The notes under the pieces: generated by a model | Database searches by the model: none | What the model saw: the letters and a program-made list of their open reading frames with translations, nothing else | What the model was told of the DNA's origin: nothing | Program-made: the position numbers and the translations under genes | Assembly: GCA_016490735.1 (NCBI GenBank) | Contig: JAEMWC010000269.1 | Location: 1 to 64,000 of the forward strand | Source: Pachyseris speciosa | Lineage: Eukaryota; Cnidaria; Anthozoa; Scleractinia; Pachyseridae | Length of the DNA stretch: 64,000 nucleotides | Reading direction: 5' to 3' | In this document: positions 1 to 12,048 of the stretch, one piece after another | Layout of the letters: the number at the start of each line of letters is the position of its first letter | Position numbering within the stretch: position 1 is the first letter of the stretch

Positions 1-44
1 ACATCTCAGAAACCAACAGGCTACTGTATGCCGCTGCCGTAGTA

Positions 45-314
45 GTGACTGAAAGACTGGGGCTGATACCTGGCAAGAAGAAAGCAACCAAAGAAGCATG
101 GTGGAAAAGACGGTTACAAGGACAGGTGAATCAGCTGCGAAAAGACCTTAGCCGATTAGAGCATGTCTGTAGAAACGAGTGCAGTAGGCCGAGAATCAGG
201 AATCAGTTGTGGAGAAAGTACAAAATAGAAACCAAGGGGGTCGCAGTTGTGATTGAAGAACTGAAACAGCGTATTAGTGCGAAAGCTCATAAAATCAAGC
301 GATATAATGACTGA
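45..314 (+). pseudogene. LINE linker region upstream of the reverse transcriptase (fragment)
   Basis: This reading frame of 89 codons is rich in Lys and Arg. It has the pattern LWRKYKI...VVIEELKQR that I associate with the region just before the reverse transcriptase in this LINE group. The protein should continue into the reverse transcriptase, but the frame stops at 314. The next 140 bases carry stops in the frame that would join the two parts. It is a broken N-terminal piece of the element, not a host gene. Confidence 0.5.
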
Positions 315-457
315 ATTTTGTAATACCAGCAGAACCGGTTATTTGAGGTTAATCAGAGGCAGTTTTACAAAGAAGTTGATGACCCACAGGGAAGTGACCA
401 ACCGACTCTGATGCGAAAGAAGCCAGAGAGTTTTGGAGTGATATTTGGGACCGGCCA

Positions 458-2626
458 GTGGAACACAAAAGAGATACTGGTTGGTTAAATGACCTAAAGG
501 GAAGGACCCAGGTAGAACAACAAGATGATCTGACCATTGATATTGAAAAGCTACGAGCAATGTTAAGGAAGATCCCAAACTGGAAGGCTCCCGGTCCCGA
601 TAACGTACAAGGATTCTGGTTGAAGAGCATGAAGAAACTACATGAACGGATGGCCCTGCAGTTGCAAGAATGCCTTGATGGCAGGGGCATTCCTGAATGG
701 ATGACAACGGGACGAACTGTTCTGCTGATCAAAGACAGGGTGAAAGGGAATGCTGTGGGAACTGTAGGCCAATAACATGCTTACCAATAATGTGAAAGTA
801 CTCACAGGGATCATAGCAGAGGATTTGTACCAACATCTCCACCAGAGCTCAGTGTTACCAGATGAGCAGAAAGGGTGCCGAAAGGAGAGCAGAGGAACAA
901 AGGACCAACTGGTTATAGATAGGGCAATACTTCGTGACTGCAAGCAGAGGAAAACCAACTTAACAATTGCTTGGATTGATTATAAGAAGGCGTATGATTC
1001 TGTCCCCATTCCTGGATATTAGAATCACTTGATCTTGTAGGGGCTGCAGATAACATCAAACGGCTAATGAGGGAAAGCATGGAGTCCTGGAAAACACAAC
1101 TAACAGCATGTGGTAAGGACCTTGGTGAAGTGTTCATCAGGAGGGGAATATTCCAGGGGGATTCCTTATCGCCTTTGTTATTTGTGATTGCAATGCTACC
1201 TCTCAGCAGTGTACTGAACGAATCAGGAGCAGGCTACCAACTCAGCAAGGGAGAGGGCAAGATAAACCATTTACTGTTTATGGACGACCTGAAATTATAT
1301 GGAAGAAATGAGAAGGAAATTAACTCGCTTGTACATACTGTCTGGGTGTTCAGCAGTGACATTGGTATGGATTTTGGATTTGAGAAGTGTGCAACGATGG
1401 TAATGAAAAGAGGCAAGCTGGATAAGTCAGAGGGCATAAGATTGCCTGATGGAAGAATTATCCGAAGTATTGGAGATGATGCTGAAGGTTGTAAATATCT
1501 GGGGGTGTTGGAGGCCGATGACATTATGCATGACGAAGTGAAGAGGAGTATGAAGAAGGAGTACATTAGGAGAGTGAGGAAAACTTTGTCCTCAAAGTTA
1601 AATGCTGGTAATGTTATAAAGGCTATTAACAGCTGGGCTGTATCTCTTCTTCGGTACAGTGGGGGGATTGTAAACTGGACAAAGAGTGAGCTCGCTGAAT
1701 TGTATCGTAAGACCAGGAAACTATTAACCATCCATGGCGCTCTTCATCCCAGGTCCAACGTAAGCCGCCTGTACTTACCAAGAAGAGAAGGAGGACGTGG
1801 ACTAATTAGTGTTGAGGACGCTATAAATATTGAAGAAAGAAATATCAATGTCTATGTCTGCCAGAGCCAGGAACGGTTGTTGAAAGCTGCATGGAAGAGG
1901 AAGAATGTCGATGAGGTTGAAACGCCAAAGGAATATAAGGAAAGGATGAAAAGGAAAAGAACTGAGGACTGGTCTGGAAAGCAGCTACATGGACAGTTCA
2001 AGGGAGAGACAGAGAACCTATCTGGTGTTTCTTGGAATTGGATAAGAACTGGTGAACTGAAGAAGGAGACAGAAGGGCTTATTTTTGCCGCGCAAGATCA
2101 GGCACTAAGAACAAACGCCATAAAAGCCAGAATCGAAAATCAAAATGTGTCACCGAAATGCAGAATGTGTGGAAGTCACGATGAAACTGTGCAGCATATT
2201 TTGTGTAGTTGCCCCAAGCTTGCGCAGACAGAATATAAAAAGAGGCATGATGTTGTTGGGCGGGTCATTCATTGGGAGGTGTGCAAGGAATATGGAATTG
2301 AGTGCAGTGACAAATGGTATGAGCATTCCCCAAAAGTGTAGAAGAGAATGAGGAGGTTAAACTGCTGTGGGACAATCCAAACAGACCTTGAAATCCACCA
2401 CAGGAGGCCAGACATTGTAATTCAGAAAAAGAAGGCAAAGGAAACAATCATTGTGGACATAGCTGTTCCCGGAGATAGTAACGTACTGCAGAAAGAAACT
2501 GAAAAGTACCAAGACCTGGCAAGAGAGATTAAAAGGATCTGGAAATCAAGGACAAAAGTGGTGCCAGTGGTTGTAGGCGCATTAGGTTCAGTGTCAAAAA
2601 AGCTGGCAGGCCACTTGGAGCAATGA
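458..2626 (+). pseudogene. LINE pol remnant: reverse transcriptase, zinc knuckle and restriction-like endonuclease
   Basis: Reverse transcriptase blocks are readable in three pieces: 458-775, 777-1022 and 1067-2341. The palm motif FMDD lies near 1277-1288 and the block GIFQGDSLSPLLF near 1144-1182. A CxxC...H...C knuckle (CRMCG, then HILCSC) lies near 2160-2212. After a stop at 2341 the same frame resumes at 2348 with RPDIVI and then IIVDIAVPGD, the PD-(D/E)xK-like core of the restriction-like endonuclease of R2, CRE and NeSL-type LINEs. Frameshifts occur near 755-790 and again near 1005-1025, where a C-run appears to have lost a base. The product would copy its RNA by target-primed reverse transcription; this copy cannot. 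Confidence 0.82.
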
Positions 2627-2814
2627 GGAATTAAAAACCGAACAAGAACGATGCAAAAGTCGGCACTCCTCGGATCGGCACATATCCTCAGAAAAGTGCT
2701 GGAAGTCTGAGGTCTCGGGATGAGACTTGACTAGATATTTCTTCCCAGGGAAAATCCCTGTGCTAAATTCTAAATAATAATAATAATTTAGAACTTATGT
2801 AACGTATTTTCCAT

Positions 2815-3030
2815 ATGTATATGATCAAATGCGCTTTACAAGCAGATGAAATTGGAATTTGGATATGTTGGTATTTGTGGAGAGGGGAAAACCGGAGAAC
2901 CTGGAGAAAAAAAGGAGCAGAAAAGAGAACCAACAACAAACTCAACCAACAAATGACGTCGAATCGGGGAATCGAACCCGGGCCACATTGGTGGAAGGCG
3001 AGTGCTCTCACCACTGCGCCATCCCTGCTA
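2815..3030 (-). repeat. tRNA-derived SINE
   Basis: Read on the minus strand, the head near 3030-2945 resembles a tRNA. It has an A-box-like TGGCGCAGTGGTGAGAGC and a B-box-like GGGTTCGATTCC, so it should carry an internal RNA polymerase III promoter. The body (2940-2830) has the CT-rich stretch ending in GGTTCTCCGGTTTTCC that I recognise as a common anthozoan SINE body. The tRNA part is too diverged to be called a working tRNA gene. Confidence 0.7.
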
Positions 3031-3204
3031 TGTGATCATGTATTGTTCATGATCACAGAGCTGGTGCACATTTTGGCGTTCACAAAACCTTTCATAAGCT
3101 TAAGTAAAGATATTGGTGATAAGGCATGTTCAGGGATGTCGAGCATTGGTGTAAATCGTGTGTTGATTGTTCAATGAGAAAATCACCAAAGAATTCTAAA
3201 AAGG

Positions 3205-3330
3205 CCCCTCTTTAGCCACTTCAAGTAGAAAGTGCTTTTGAGAAGGTTGCAGTAAATGTGTTAGGTCCTTTCAGGCCTTCAAGTAGGCAGCGTCGGTATA
3301 TTGTAGTGTTCGGTGAGTAAATTTGAAACT
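3205..3330 (+). pseudogene. Gypsy integrase fragment
   Basis: The frame beginning at 3247 gives VAVNVLGPF, which fits the start of the retroviral-type integrase core. There the first catalytic residue is normally Asp in V(D/A)xLGP; here it is Asn. The following RYIVVFGE block also fits, and the frame then hits stops at about 3319. Only this short block is recognisable, so the assignment rests on motif similarity. Confidence 0.5.
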
Positions 3331-4025
3331 CAACTAGATAGCCTAATAGTCTTGCAATGGTTGGGTTTTGCTTGCGTTCCTGAACTGAACTGTGATTCCT
3401 GTGGAATTGCTGAAAACAAGCAAAGTGTAGTGACTGGCTCGTTCTCGTGGAAGAATATTCGATATCAGAGCAATTCGCTGTCCATTATTCTGCCTGGAAA
3501 TTCGTCGTTGTTAGCAAGTGAGCCTACTTGTTCTTCTTATTCATGTACATCCAAGGAACAAGTCTAACGTTGGAGTTACCTTACTACAGTTCCTGTTATA
3601 GCTGTTTGAGTGGTTTACCTGATATGATATCAACAGATTTGTCATCAACAGTTGTCTTGCCTCATTGTTGTGCAGTCAATGAATGGGAACACTTGCGTTT
3701 TGTATGCTCGTCGCCAATCCTTTCTTCCTGCCTTCACAGTCAAGGAACCGACAGTTTCAAGCGTTTCATAGTGAAGGTTAAGTACCTGATCGACGGACAA
3801 CTTCTTCCACTTTTTATTGATGTACTTTAATGAACTTCGTGAAACATTTGATGGAATTATTATTGTAATATGATTATTGTACCTCAGTTTTCTCATCACA
3901 AGTCTAGTACGGAGGATTTGCATAGTCATCAATTAGTGTAGTAGCAGTTTTGTAGGTATATCTAATTTTTGTAGGTATATCTAATTTTTGCATCGAGGAC
4001 AATGCTTGGTCTGAGAAGGGGGGTA

Positions 4026-4516
4026 TGTTATGAAGCTTATTTATATAATTCTTATTCCCGTTGTTTAAGGTTCAAGGTTCTCCTACACATGAATTGTGTG
4101 AGTTCCAAATTATTTTGTCTACTAGTTTAATTGTTATAGTGATTTCTCGCTGTGGGCATGTTTGGGAATTCCTGCTAACCTTGGCTGGGACCTCCGTGAT
4201 TTGTTTTGGAAGTTCAGTATTTGTTGTGTGTTCGCGTTGGTATGTTTGGCTGTTCCTGAATGGGCAACGTCTAGTGTAATTCATATTCCCATGGTCAGTG
4301 AACCCAACCAAGTCTTCAGATAGAGTATTTAACTCTGAACATTTAGGCTTGTGCGTCAGTCGGTAGCTGGTAGACAATAGTTGACAGTATGTAGTTGCTT
4401 GTTCAGCTAATCGCTGAAGGTTTACCAGATGTGAAGAAGAATATGTGTAAGGCTATCAGCCTAAGATTAAGGTTACCGTGTACCTTCAGGGGTATCTTTA
4501 GCGGCTCCCGATTACA
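4026..4516 (+). repeat. Probable 3' LTR of the gypsy remnant
   Basis: It starts TGTTATG immediately after a polypurine-like tract and may end at ATTACA near 4516, giving TG...CA ends and a length near 490 bases. No matching 5' LTR is present in the window, so the right boundary is a guess. Confidence 0.4.
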
Positions 4517-5872
4517 GCCCAGATACCATAAACCCTAAATCAAATTAAAGCTAACTGAACTAGCTATTTGAATATTTCATTAATTTTGTGAGAAAGTGAA
4601 TTGGCACTTTAAAAAGTCGCTTCTTATTGGTTTACATGGATTGTAAGTGAAGAGCATTGGAAAGTGAATGGATGGCTAGGGTACAAATCCTTCTTATTTC
4701 AAACTACCATATATACACTCCCTCTTTTAAACTTAAGTCTGAAAATTCTCTTGCTAGCTAATTTCTGCATGGCCTTTCTACCCCTTATAAAATATTTCTC
4801 TATAATGGATAGTTTTCGCGTCTACAAAACGTTGATCACGTAACCAACTGCTACGAAAGACTTTTTCAGGATTATGGATTATTTTTTAGGATTTAAAAAT
4901 ATTAGCTGCTGTATCATAGACAATTACACAATTTTACTCTTTCAGATACTTGTTTGACAACAAAATTTCGTCCGTCGAAATGGGATCATTTCCACACAAG
5001 CATTTGTCAGAACTGTGAGTCTTTTCTCAAAATTCATAAATTGAGTCTTATATTTGAAATTAAACGTTTTAAAATAACCATTCGCGACATCTCGTGGTTG
5101 TATCTGTTATTGTTGTTGCTTTAATTTAATTTCTTAGTGTTATTGCAATTCCATCCAGAAAAAGGAATGAATTGGCTAATATCTCGTTCGAAGCAGTCAA
5201 AATCGCTGGAAAATGTATCAGGATTGTAACATGCATGCATCTTCTTCCGTAGGCGCATCACGTCGTAATTCCTATTTTGATAACCCTCACGTGAATACGA
5301 TGTGAATACGCTGTGTACATAAGTAACGAAAGTAATGGATGTAATGAATCGAAGTTGAAATTGATGGAAGAAGTAGAATTCAATGCTACTGGTATTGAAT
5401 ATTGCATTTGACCGACTTTTAAAATAGTTTCTTTGTGTTTAAATAAGTTTGATATATTGCAGGCTCCTGTTCAAAAACACGGGTTTGAAGTCCGTAGCAT
5501 TTGTAGCAGAGGGAAAGCGAACTCCAAATGTAACAGTTTATTTGTAAGTGATCTTTCCTTCCGTCCATTACTCGTTTCAACTACAAGTCCATCGCGTTTC
5601 AAATCAGCTACTTAGGCATTCTCCCGTTGTCGTTTGAAACGCCAAATAGCCCGCTTACAGAAAGTGAATTATGTGGAACGTCATAAAATGTCAACTGCGG
5701 ATAAGTCTTATTGCTGGAAGACCACAGTCAATAGTTACATAAGCAATAGTAGCAAAAAGATCTTGGTCTTAAGCCAAAGATTTACCAGGTGCTAAGAAGC
5801 CAACTAAGAGCTATTCAATATGTGACTTCTTAATTCACTTCAGTCTATTCTTTCATGTATGGGTGAACACAG
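4517..5872. other. Non-coding stretch upstream of the multi-membrane gene; one candidate exon
   Basis: Most of this AT-rich stretch shows nothing I recognise. One segment, 5463-5543, has a good acceptor (TTGATATATTGCAG), a strong donor (GTAAGTGA), a length of 27 whole codons and two cysteines. Its phase fits an acceptor at 5871-5872, so it could be an upstream exon of the gene that follows. No promoter or signal-peptide exon was found. Confidence 0.4.
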
Positions 5873-8800
5873 TACGATTTGGAAGATGGTATTTTTAACA
5901 TGCTTATCACCGGATGGGTATCAGTTAGTAATTTCTCAGAAAAGTGCCACATTTTGACAATACTACTCAGGTATCCCGATGGCGTACCGTCCATGGTAGT
6001 GAAAAGCCACACATACGTAGACGTTCTTGCAAGGTACGGATTTCAGTGCCGCCACGACGGCAAATGGACATGCAGTCTGTGTCCTCAAGGAACGTACTCA
6101 CGTGGGGATGGTGCGTCTATTGGATGCTGGGAGTGCCCCGCAGGTATAGTGACAGTCATTATGATCATCAAGGTCCTCATCATCACTACAATGATCATCA
6201 TCATCGTCATCGTCATCGTCATCATTAGCATCAGCATCAGCATCAGCATCATCATCATCATCATCATCATTACCGTAAAACTGAGTCTAACTGGAGTATT
6301 TAATCAGTGCTACAACATGGACGTCTCATACTTCTACTTACAGCAATTCCACTTGATTTCGTTCCTCCACTTGATTTCGTTCCCCTACTTAATTTTAAAA
6401 GCATTCACAAATTTTTAATCTTGATATTTCAAGGTGGTTTCTATCAAGATTCAGTTGCAGCAGTTGGTGTGACTGGGGATGGAAATGGATGTAAGCGATG
6501 TCCTGAAGGCACATTTGTACACCCAAGAGATGGACCGGGAAAAGCAATATGGGAATGCAAAGCTTGTCCAGAAGGTTAGTAAAAAAGAGTAATTGCTAGT
6601 TGTTAAGCGAGTAATTATAGAAAGGAAGACAAAAACTAAGTTAAAAGACTGGTTATGTTTAGTCTGGTCAAGTTGTTATTCAATTTATAAAGTCTGAGAG
6701 CCTGGATCAGGCTAAAACGTCATCGGCTCGCTGACGTTAACATTTTTTTAATAAGTAAAAAGTTGGTATAGTACACATTGAGTCTTACATAAATGAAAAA
6801 TAAAACAAGGAAGTACCTTAATCGTAAAAGTATGGGGTTGTATTCTAAATTTTATCATGTACCTTTTATTTATCCTTAGGTACAAACACCACAACGTTCG
6901 CTGATTTCAGGGCATGCTGGTGTTTGAAATACTATTACCGGTTGGATCGCTTTGGGTCCTGTGCAGTCTGCTCTGGTCATGGGGTTGAGTGTTCTCATGA
7001 TAAACTGAACTTGTCACGAGGGTTTTATTGGAAATGGACAGACGGAAACCTAACTAGCTACAAGCTGCTTATGGAGAATCTGGCAACAGAGAGTGATAAG
7101 TACGACAACAAAACTATGAAATTTGTTGGGAAACTACCGAAGGCCTACAAATGTTTGCGAGAAGATTCTTGTCTCGGTGGTATTGACTCACAGTGTGCTG
7201 AGGGTTATGCTGGCCCTCTTTGTGCCAATTGCAAATCAGGTTACTACAAACGAGTTATCTCATGTCACAAGTGTCCTACAAAGAAGCTGATTGGGATACA
7301 GTTTGGAGTGCTCGCTTTGTCAATTCTGGTCATTATCTTGGTTATCATTAAGTGTAGCAAGTCATCGAAGGCAGGAGAGCGCACAACAGCCGACATTTTT
7401 CTTGCGCATATGAAGATTGCCATCGGGTTTTATCAAGTTCTTGCGGGATTACTTCAGGCTTTCTCCTACATCAAATGGCCATCCAAAGTTGCTCTTCTTG
7501 ACGAATACATCAAGTTTATACAGATTAACATATTGCAGATTGTTTCGCCAAGTTGTGTAAATGAGGAGCTGGAAATCAATGCTTATGGCAACTTTGCGTT
7601 CACTTTGGCTGGAAACGTGCTTATCGTCGTAGTACCAACAATTTTCTACCTTATGAGAATGATTTGGGTTAAGATGAAAGGAAAACAAGACGATGAAAAC
7701 GAAGCAAATAACAGTAAAAAGATCCACCTCAAAATCGCAATGTTTCTGCTGTTTATTGCATATCCCGCAACGTGTGTCAGTGTTTTTCAGATCCTTCCAA
7801 TCTCGTGCCACGAACTGTGTCCATTTGAAGGTGCTAGCAACTGTCCTTCCTTCTTGCGAGCCGATTACTCGATTACGTGCGACACGGAGAAGCATCAAAA
7901 GTACGCATGGGCAGCATACGTCTCGTTGTCATATGTCATTGGATTTCCCATTTACCTGACATACATCGTCTGGAAGTATCATTTGAAGGCTCGGAAGTCC
8001 CCCAGAAAATATTCATTACAAGATGAAAGCTCCAATTTAAGCTTAATGGCCTTTGCCATTTTGTTTCTACATGAGAACTATTCACCAAGTTGCTGGTACT
8101 GGGAAAGTATCGAAATGGTTCGAAAAGTAGTCTTATCAGCTGGTGTCATCTTTGTAGGATCCGAAAGCCGCACACAAGTTGGTATCGCAGCCATGATGTC
8201 TGTTGCATTTGCTATGCTGCATGCGAGGTTTAAGCCTATTACGGACCGGTTCGAGGACTGGTTGCAAATGATGTCTCTTTTGGTAACGTCATTCAACCTC
8301 TCAGTTGGTGTGTTGTTAAAGATGCCCTCAGATGAAGTAAGTGGAAGCGTGGATGCAAGTCGCGACAATGAGGGTCTTGGTATTTTGCTATTGATCACAA
8401 ACGGATTGGTCATAAGTGTTTTAATCGGTACGGTAACTTAATTTTATTTATTATTTATTTTCCCATCACAGCCACCTCCCCAAGTTGAGGATCATTAGCT
8501 GGCAGGGATAGACCACCACTCCGGTGACTACTACCCCTACTCTTTTCGACGAGTTCTTTGACGTACAACCGGAATTATTAGGAATAAATTTTGTGAGACG
8601 GGACCTACTGTTTATTTCTATGTCCGGGAATCCAGAAAGTGTACCCAATTGCAGATGTCAAAAAAAATATCTGTGACACTTTCCTTCCTCTCGGCTATTT
8701 CTAATAAAGACCCTGAATGTTGGTCCGGCCGGGGTTTGAATCCGCGACCTCCCGCAATGCAGTCTGGTGCTCTAACAACTGGGCTAACCGGTCGACAGTT

Positions 8801-9448
8801 TTCGTACTCTTCTAGTTCAGTGTATTGTCAAAGGCCAGGGAAATAGTTATTCTGATAGTTGGAATTTTCAAATGAAGAATGATCCTCGCAGTTGTGAACG
8901 CAATTTATGCAATTGCGAAAAGAAGCCTGAAAAAAAATTCAGAACTTCAACGTCCTGATTTTTTTTTTTTTTTTCAGGCTTCTTTTCGCAATTGCATAAA
9001 TTGCGTTCACAGCTGCGAGGATCATTCTTCATTTGATTTCATTTCCGCAGTTCATATATCAATCATTTCATATATCATTCATGCAGTTGGAATTTTGGTA
9101 AGCTACATGTAAGAATGTTTGAGATCCGTCATGCCCTTTCCTATACGATGTTACGGATCTATTCTTGTAATAATTGAAAAAAACCAAAAAAAAAAAAAAA
9201 AAAGAAAAAGGATGCAAACATACATAATGTGCAGACCCTTCTCGGAAATGACGCCCGACTCTCAATTTATCTTTTAATTTACAGCCCGATATCTGATCGC
9301 CTTTGTGCAGTTTGCATTGGATTGTCGCAAAAACCCTCGATTGAGCTGGAGCTGTATCTGTCTATTTCTGACCACGGCACAGGATGTCCAAGCCGACGTA
9401 ACCAGTACTAGTTTACAGAAGACACCTAAGTCACAGCACAAGGCATGA
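5873..9448 (+). CDS. Cysteine-rich (ephrin-receptor-like repeat) multi-membrane protein, 5' end incomplete
   Basis: Readable exons are 5873 (or 5971)-6143, 6434-6574, 6880-8427 and 9285-9448, ending TGA at 9446-9448. The last three introns are all phase 1 with GT-AG ends, and the joined frame stays open. The first half carries repeats such as CSLCPQGTYS, CKRCPEGTFVHP and CKACPEGT, like the GCC2/GCC3 (ephrin-receptor-like) cysteine repeats. A further cysteine cluster around 7100-7290 ends in CHKCP. Then come about nine hydrophobic segments (near 7291, 7411, 7580, 7725, 7905, 8110, 8180, 8270 and 8370) and a short tail. This suggests a plasma-membrane protein with a cysteine-rich extracellular domain; ligand and role are unknown. 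Intron 1 holds a CAT/CAG microsatellite and intron 3 holds a SINE and a hairpin. The signal peptide exon was not found. Confidence 0.7.
6175..6272. repeat. Trinucleotide (ATC/AGC) microsatellite in intron 1
   Basis: Runs of ATCATC, GTCATC and AGCATC lie between the first and second readable exons of the multi-membrane gene. The poly-Met and poly-His reading frames here come from the repeat. Confidence 0.85.
8442..8800 (-). repeat. tRNA-derived SINE, family 2, copy 1
   Basis: On the minus strand the tRNA-like head (about 8790-8725) has A-box-like TAGCCCAGTTGTTAGAGC and a B-box-like GGATTCAAACC. The tail is the A/T-rich tract at 8440-8460. The body shares several blocks with the copy at 39883-40680, such as GTGAGACGGGACCTAC. 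It sits in the last intron of the multi-membrane gene. Confidence 0.75.
8870..9035. repeat. Hairpin derived from the tRNA-Thr-like SINE
   Basis: Two arms of about 65 bases form an almost perfect inverted repeat around an A/T-run centre. They begin AATGAAGAATGATCCTCGCAG at the left and end with the complement at the right. The same arm flanks the tRNA-Thr-like SINE at 54482-54828, so the two are related. Confidence 0.8.
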
Positions 9449-9851
9449 AAGCAGAAGTAACCCGGCAGTGCTACCTTCGAGAAGATTTCCACACGTAATT
9501 AACAAACGGCCCAATCATTGAAACTCCTGACGATGAAACTCTTGACGATGACTTCAGGACTTGATGCTAAATATGTAAATAACTACTTCACGAGAACCTA
9601 GAGCCATTTAACTCGTTATTGTAAAACGTTTAAAGGAAGACGAGCGGATCAAATATATAACTGCTTTGCATAAACGTACGTATCAGTCAGTTAATCGTTT
9701 GGACAACACTCTTAAATAGGGAGGTATATGTACTGTGCAGAATCCGCCACATGTCCTACACGGCTGTAATGATCGTGTGTTTGTATTATTATACCTTTCT
9801 ACCTTTCGTGGAGCCAGTGAGCTGTCTCCGTTGGGAAGGTATGTTTGTCCG

Positions 9852-9857
9852 AATAAA
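9852..9857 (+). promoter_or_regulatory. Candidate poly(A) signal AATAAA
   Basis: A canonical AATAAA lies about 400 bases after the stop codon of the multi-membrane gene. It is the first canonical hexamer I see downstream, so it is the likely 3' end signal, without transcript support. Confidence 0.4.
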
Positions 9858-9977
9858 GTTGTATTTGTGACGTTCTTGCCATTCACTGCTGTGAGACAAA
9901 GTGAATCGTGACAAATGAGGAGTCATATCACAGCTGGTTTGTCTAAGATTGGTGATCTCTCCTTGATTGTTAAGTAG

Positions 9978-9978
<1 letters not shown>

Positions 9979-10042
<64 letters not shown>
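9979..10042. repeat. (GT)n microsatellite
   Basis: About 32 uninterrupted GT units. Confidence 0.97.
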
Positions 10043-10046
<4 letters not shown>

Positions 10047-10911
10047 AATGTAAAGGAATCATTTATATACACGTTTTTTAGCCTCTCTTAGGCCGGGTGA
10101 ACCGTTGGTAATAAGGAGACGTCTGAAAGTTAGACTTATTTATTTATTTTAGGTCTCTAGTTAATTGCAGCAGTAGAGTTTATGGTGCCTTTCCACAATA
10201 ATTAGACGTCTACCTTTAAATATAAAGAAAGAATTGTTCTCTAGTTTTGGTCTCTCTTGGATGTAAATAAGTTCACCCTTCCTTGCATTTCTTTTTATTT
10301 TACTTTTCTTTTATTTTATTTTATTTTACCTGCCACTTAGAACCTAAATTGCTCAGGGAGCTAACAAGAAAACCTTACTGGTTTATTTAGCTTCCTAGCT
10401 TGCCTATTGTTCTTTATTTAGTTTACATTAACATATCTTGTAAATTTTGTAGATTGTAACTAAAAAAAAAAGTATACATTGATAAAAGCAAATAAAGATT
10501 ATCATTATTATTATCAAAGAACAATCCAGTGAAGGTTATCAGGAGTTTTTGTCGCAAGACAAACCAAGAAAACCCAAGTCTTCGATTATAATTCACCACT
10601 GCAACAACCTATAGGGTATCGCTTTCCGCTTCTCGTAGTTACTTTTCATGTCCATCAGGTCATAAGATTTTAATTTAATTCACATCTCGCCATCAATAAA
10701 CGTTCACGGTTAAGGTTTATGGCACATTTGCGCGGAAATGTCAAACTGAAACGAGTACCAGAAGTGATTCTTAGAATGTTCAGAGTAGCTGTATATCATC
10801 CAGAGATTGGTCGAAAATCGCCCCCTAGCCCAGCGGGATCCAGAAGTTTTTGTAGTAGCTAAGAACATCTGGCTCGTCATAAATTCGAAGGAAACTACCT
10901 GCAACTTTTAA

Positions 10912-10979
10912 TAATAACACGAGAGCAGTTTCGCCGTCTATAAGAGAAGGAGAAAGTTGAACGCCGCTGCACAACTGTG
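10912..10979 (+). other. Noncoding 5' exon of GPCR copy 1 (inferred)
   Basis: This segment matches 19446-19510, and both copies end in a consensus donor (GTGAGT here, GTAAGT there). Both lie upstream of exons that start with the same CCTGCG after TTAG. The segment has no useful reading frame, so it is read as a 5' UTR exon. It now belongs to the broken copy at 18348-18600. The 5' limit is uncertain. Confidence 0.45.
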
Positions 10980-12044
10980 GTGAGTGATATCATTTCTTGC
11001 TATCTAATAACGATATACAATTGATCACTGATCGAAATGGGCCGGAATTAACTCGAAACAAAAAAATGTTTGCTCAAAACATGTCGCCATTTCAGCTTAT
11101 GATTTAATTTGATTTGTTGGTCTTCTATTCACTTTCTGTTACGGCGCTAAGCAAATTCCGTTTATCATCCTTTTTTAGCGGAGCTCCGCGCGCCGAAGGC
11201 GGGCCCGCGGAGCACCATGGGTAAGAAAATATGGTAACCCATCTGTTCGAGAACATTTGGTTTTGCTCACCGCACGACCGACCGACCGTACGTACGTCCG
11301 CCCCTCCATGTGTGCAATATGAAACGCCACACTCGAGGTAACCCATTTTTGCGCATTTTGGCAGGAAAATTAGGGGGAAAATAAGAAACTGAAGACAACA
11401 AGACTTATGATCTTTTAGTGTTACCGGCATTGTTTTTTGAAAGCCAAAATTTTCTTGAAGGCAGCAATTCAAACTCGAGAGGAGGGGGACCGATCAAAGA
11501 CATGTACATGTCTCGAAACCTGAAAGAAAGTTGTCAAAAGGCTGTCAAGAAAATACCAAAAACTAGCACGCTAAACGCTTCGTTGAAAAAGTTAGAGATC
11601 TTTTTTGAAAAGCAATATCAAAAGCAAAAGCAATAGCAATATTGGACGAACCTTCTGATCTGGCCGGCTTACATCGACTGTAGACCCATGCAGTCTTAAA
11701 CAATAAGGTTTCCATCGTATTTTCTTTTCTTTGCCTACATATAAATAAATGACAAGGTTTGTTACACTACTTTACAATTTTGAAACTCTAAGGCGCATTT
11801 CGTGGGTTAATAACGCACGCACATATATAACAATTAACAATTTGTTGTTTGTTAATTTAATTGTTACCTTAATTAAGGTTTGTAAAGCACATTAGAACAT
11901 TTGGATTTCGGCGCTATATAAATTGTATTTATTATTATTATTTATTAATTTAGAAAATCAAGAAAACAAAATTGAAGACAAACCTAAACCTGTTACGACA
12001 TTTACCTTCAAGCAACTCGTAGAACTAATGTTTTCATCGTGAAT
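10980..12044 (+). other. Intron of GPCR copy 1, left part
   Basis: It aligns in pieces with 19511-20100, the intron of copy 2. An extra block at about 11175-11400, absent from copy 2, starts with GC-rich self-complementary DNA (AGCGGAGCTCCGCGCGCC...GGCGGGCCCGCGGAGC). No gene is seen. Confidence 0.55.
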
Positions 12045-12048
12045 TTAA

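Larger units (their letters stand above)
1..2790 (+). mobile_element. Degenerate RLE-type LINE (R2/NeSL-like), 5' end outside window
   Basis: The pieces follow the order of an early-branching non-LTR element: a basic linker region (45-314), reverse transcriptase, a Cys/His knuckle, then a C-terminal restriction-like endonuclease. The 3' untranslated part ends near 2770 and runs into a short TAA repeat, a common tail for such elements. The 5' boundary lies outside the window. Stops and frameshifts show that it is not active. The family name is inferred from domain order, not from a search. Confidence 0.8.
3180..4516 (+). mobile_element. Decayed Ty3/gypsy-type LTR retrotransposon, 3' part
   Basis: Near 3205-3320 one frame reads through an integrase-like stretch (VAVNVLGPF, then RYIVVFGE) and then meets several stops. 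Downstream a purine run (AGAAGGGGGG, about 4014-4023) resembles a polypurine tract and is followed by TGTTATG, a plausible LTR start. A 20-base unit is duplicated in tandem at about 3952-3991. Most of the element is absent or unreadable. I cannot confirm target-site duplications. Confidence 0.55.
9449..10911. other. Non-coding stretch between the multi-membrane gene and the GPCR copies
   Basis: Contains the candidate poly(A) signal, a GT microsatellite and AT-rich DNA. No reading frame with a recognisable product was found on either strand. Confidence 0.6.

Noticed and set aside
3313..3830. Two overlapping frames read as a host protein
   Set aside because: They sit between the gypsy integrase remnant and the LTR and show no motif. 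They are more likely decayed retroelement sequence.
6085..6270. Minus-strand poly-Met reading frame
   Set aside because: It is the translation of an ATC/AGC microsatellite inside an intron.
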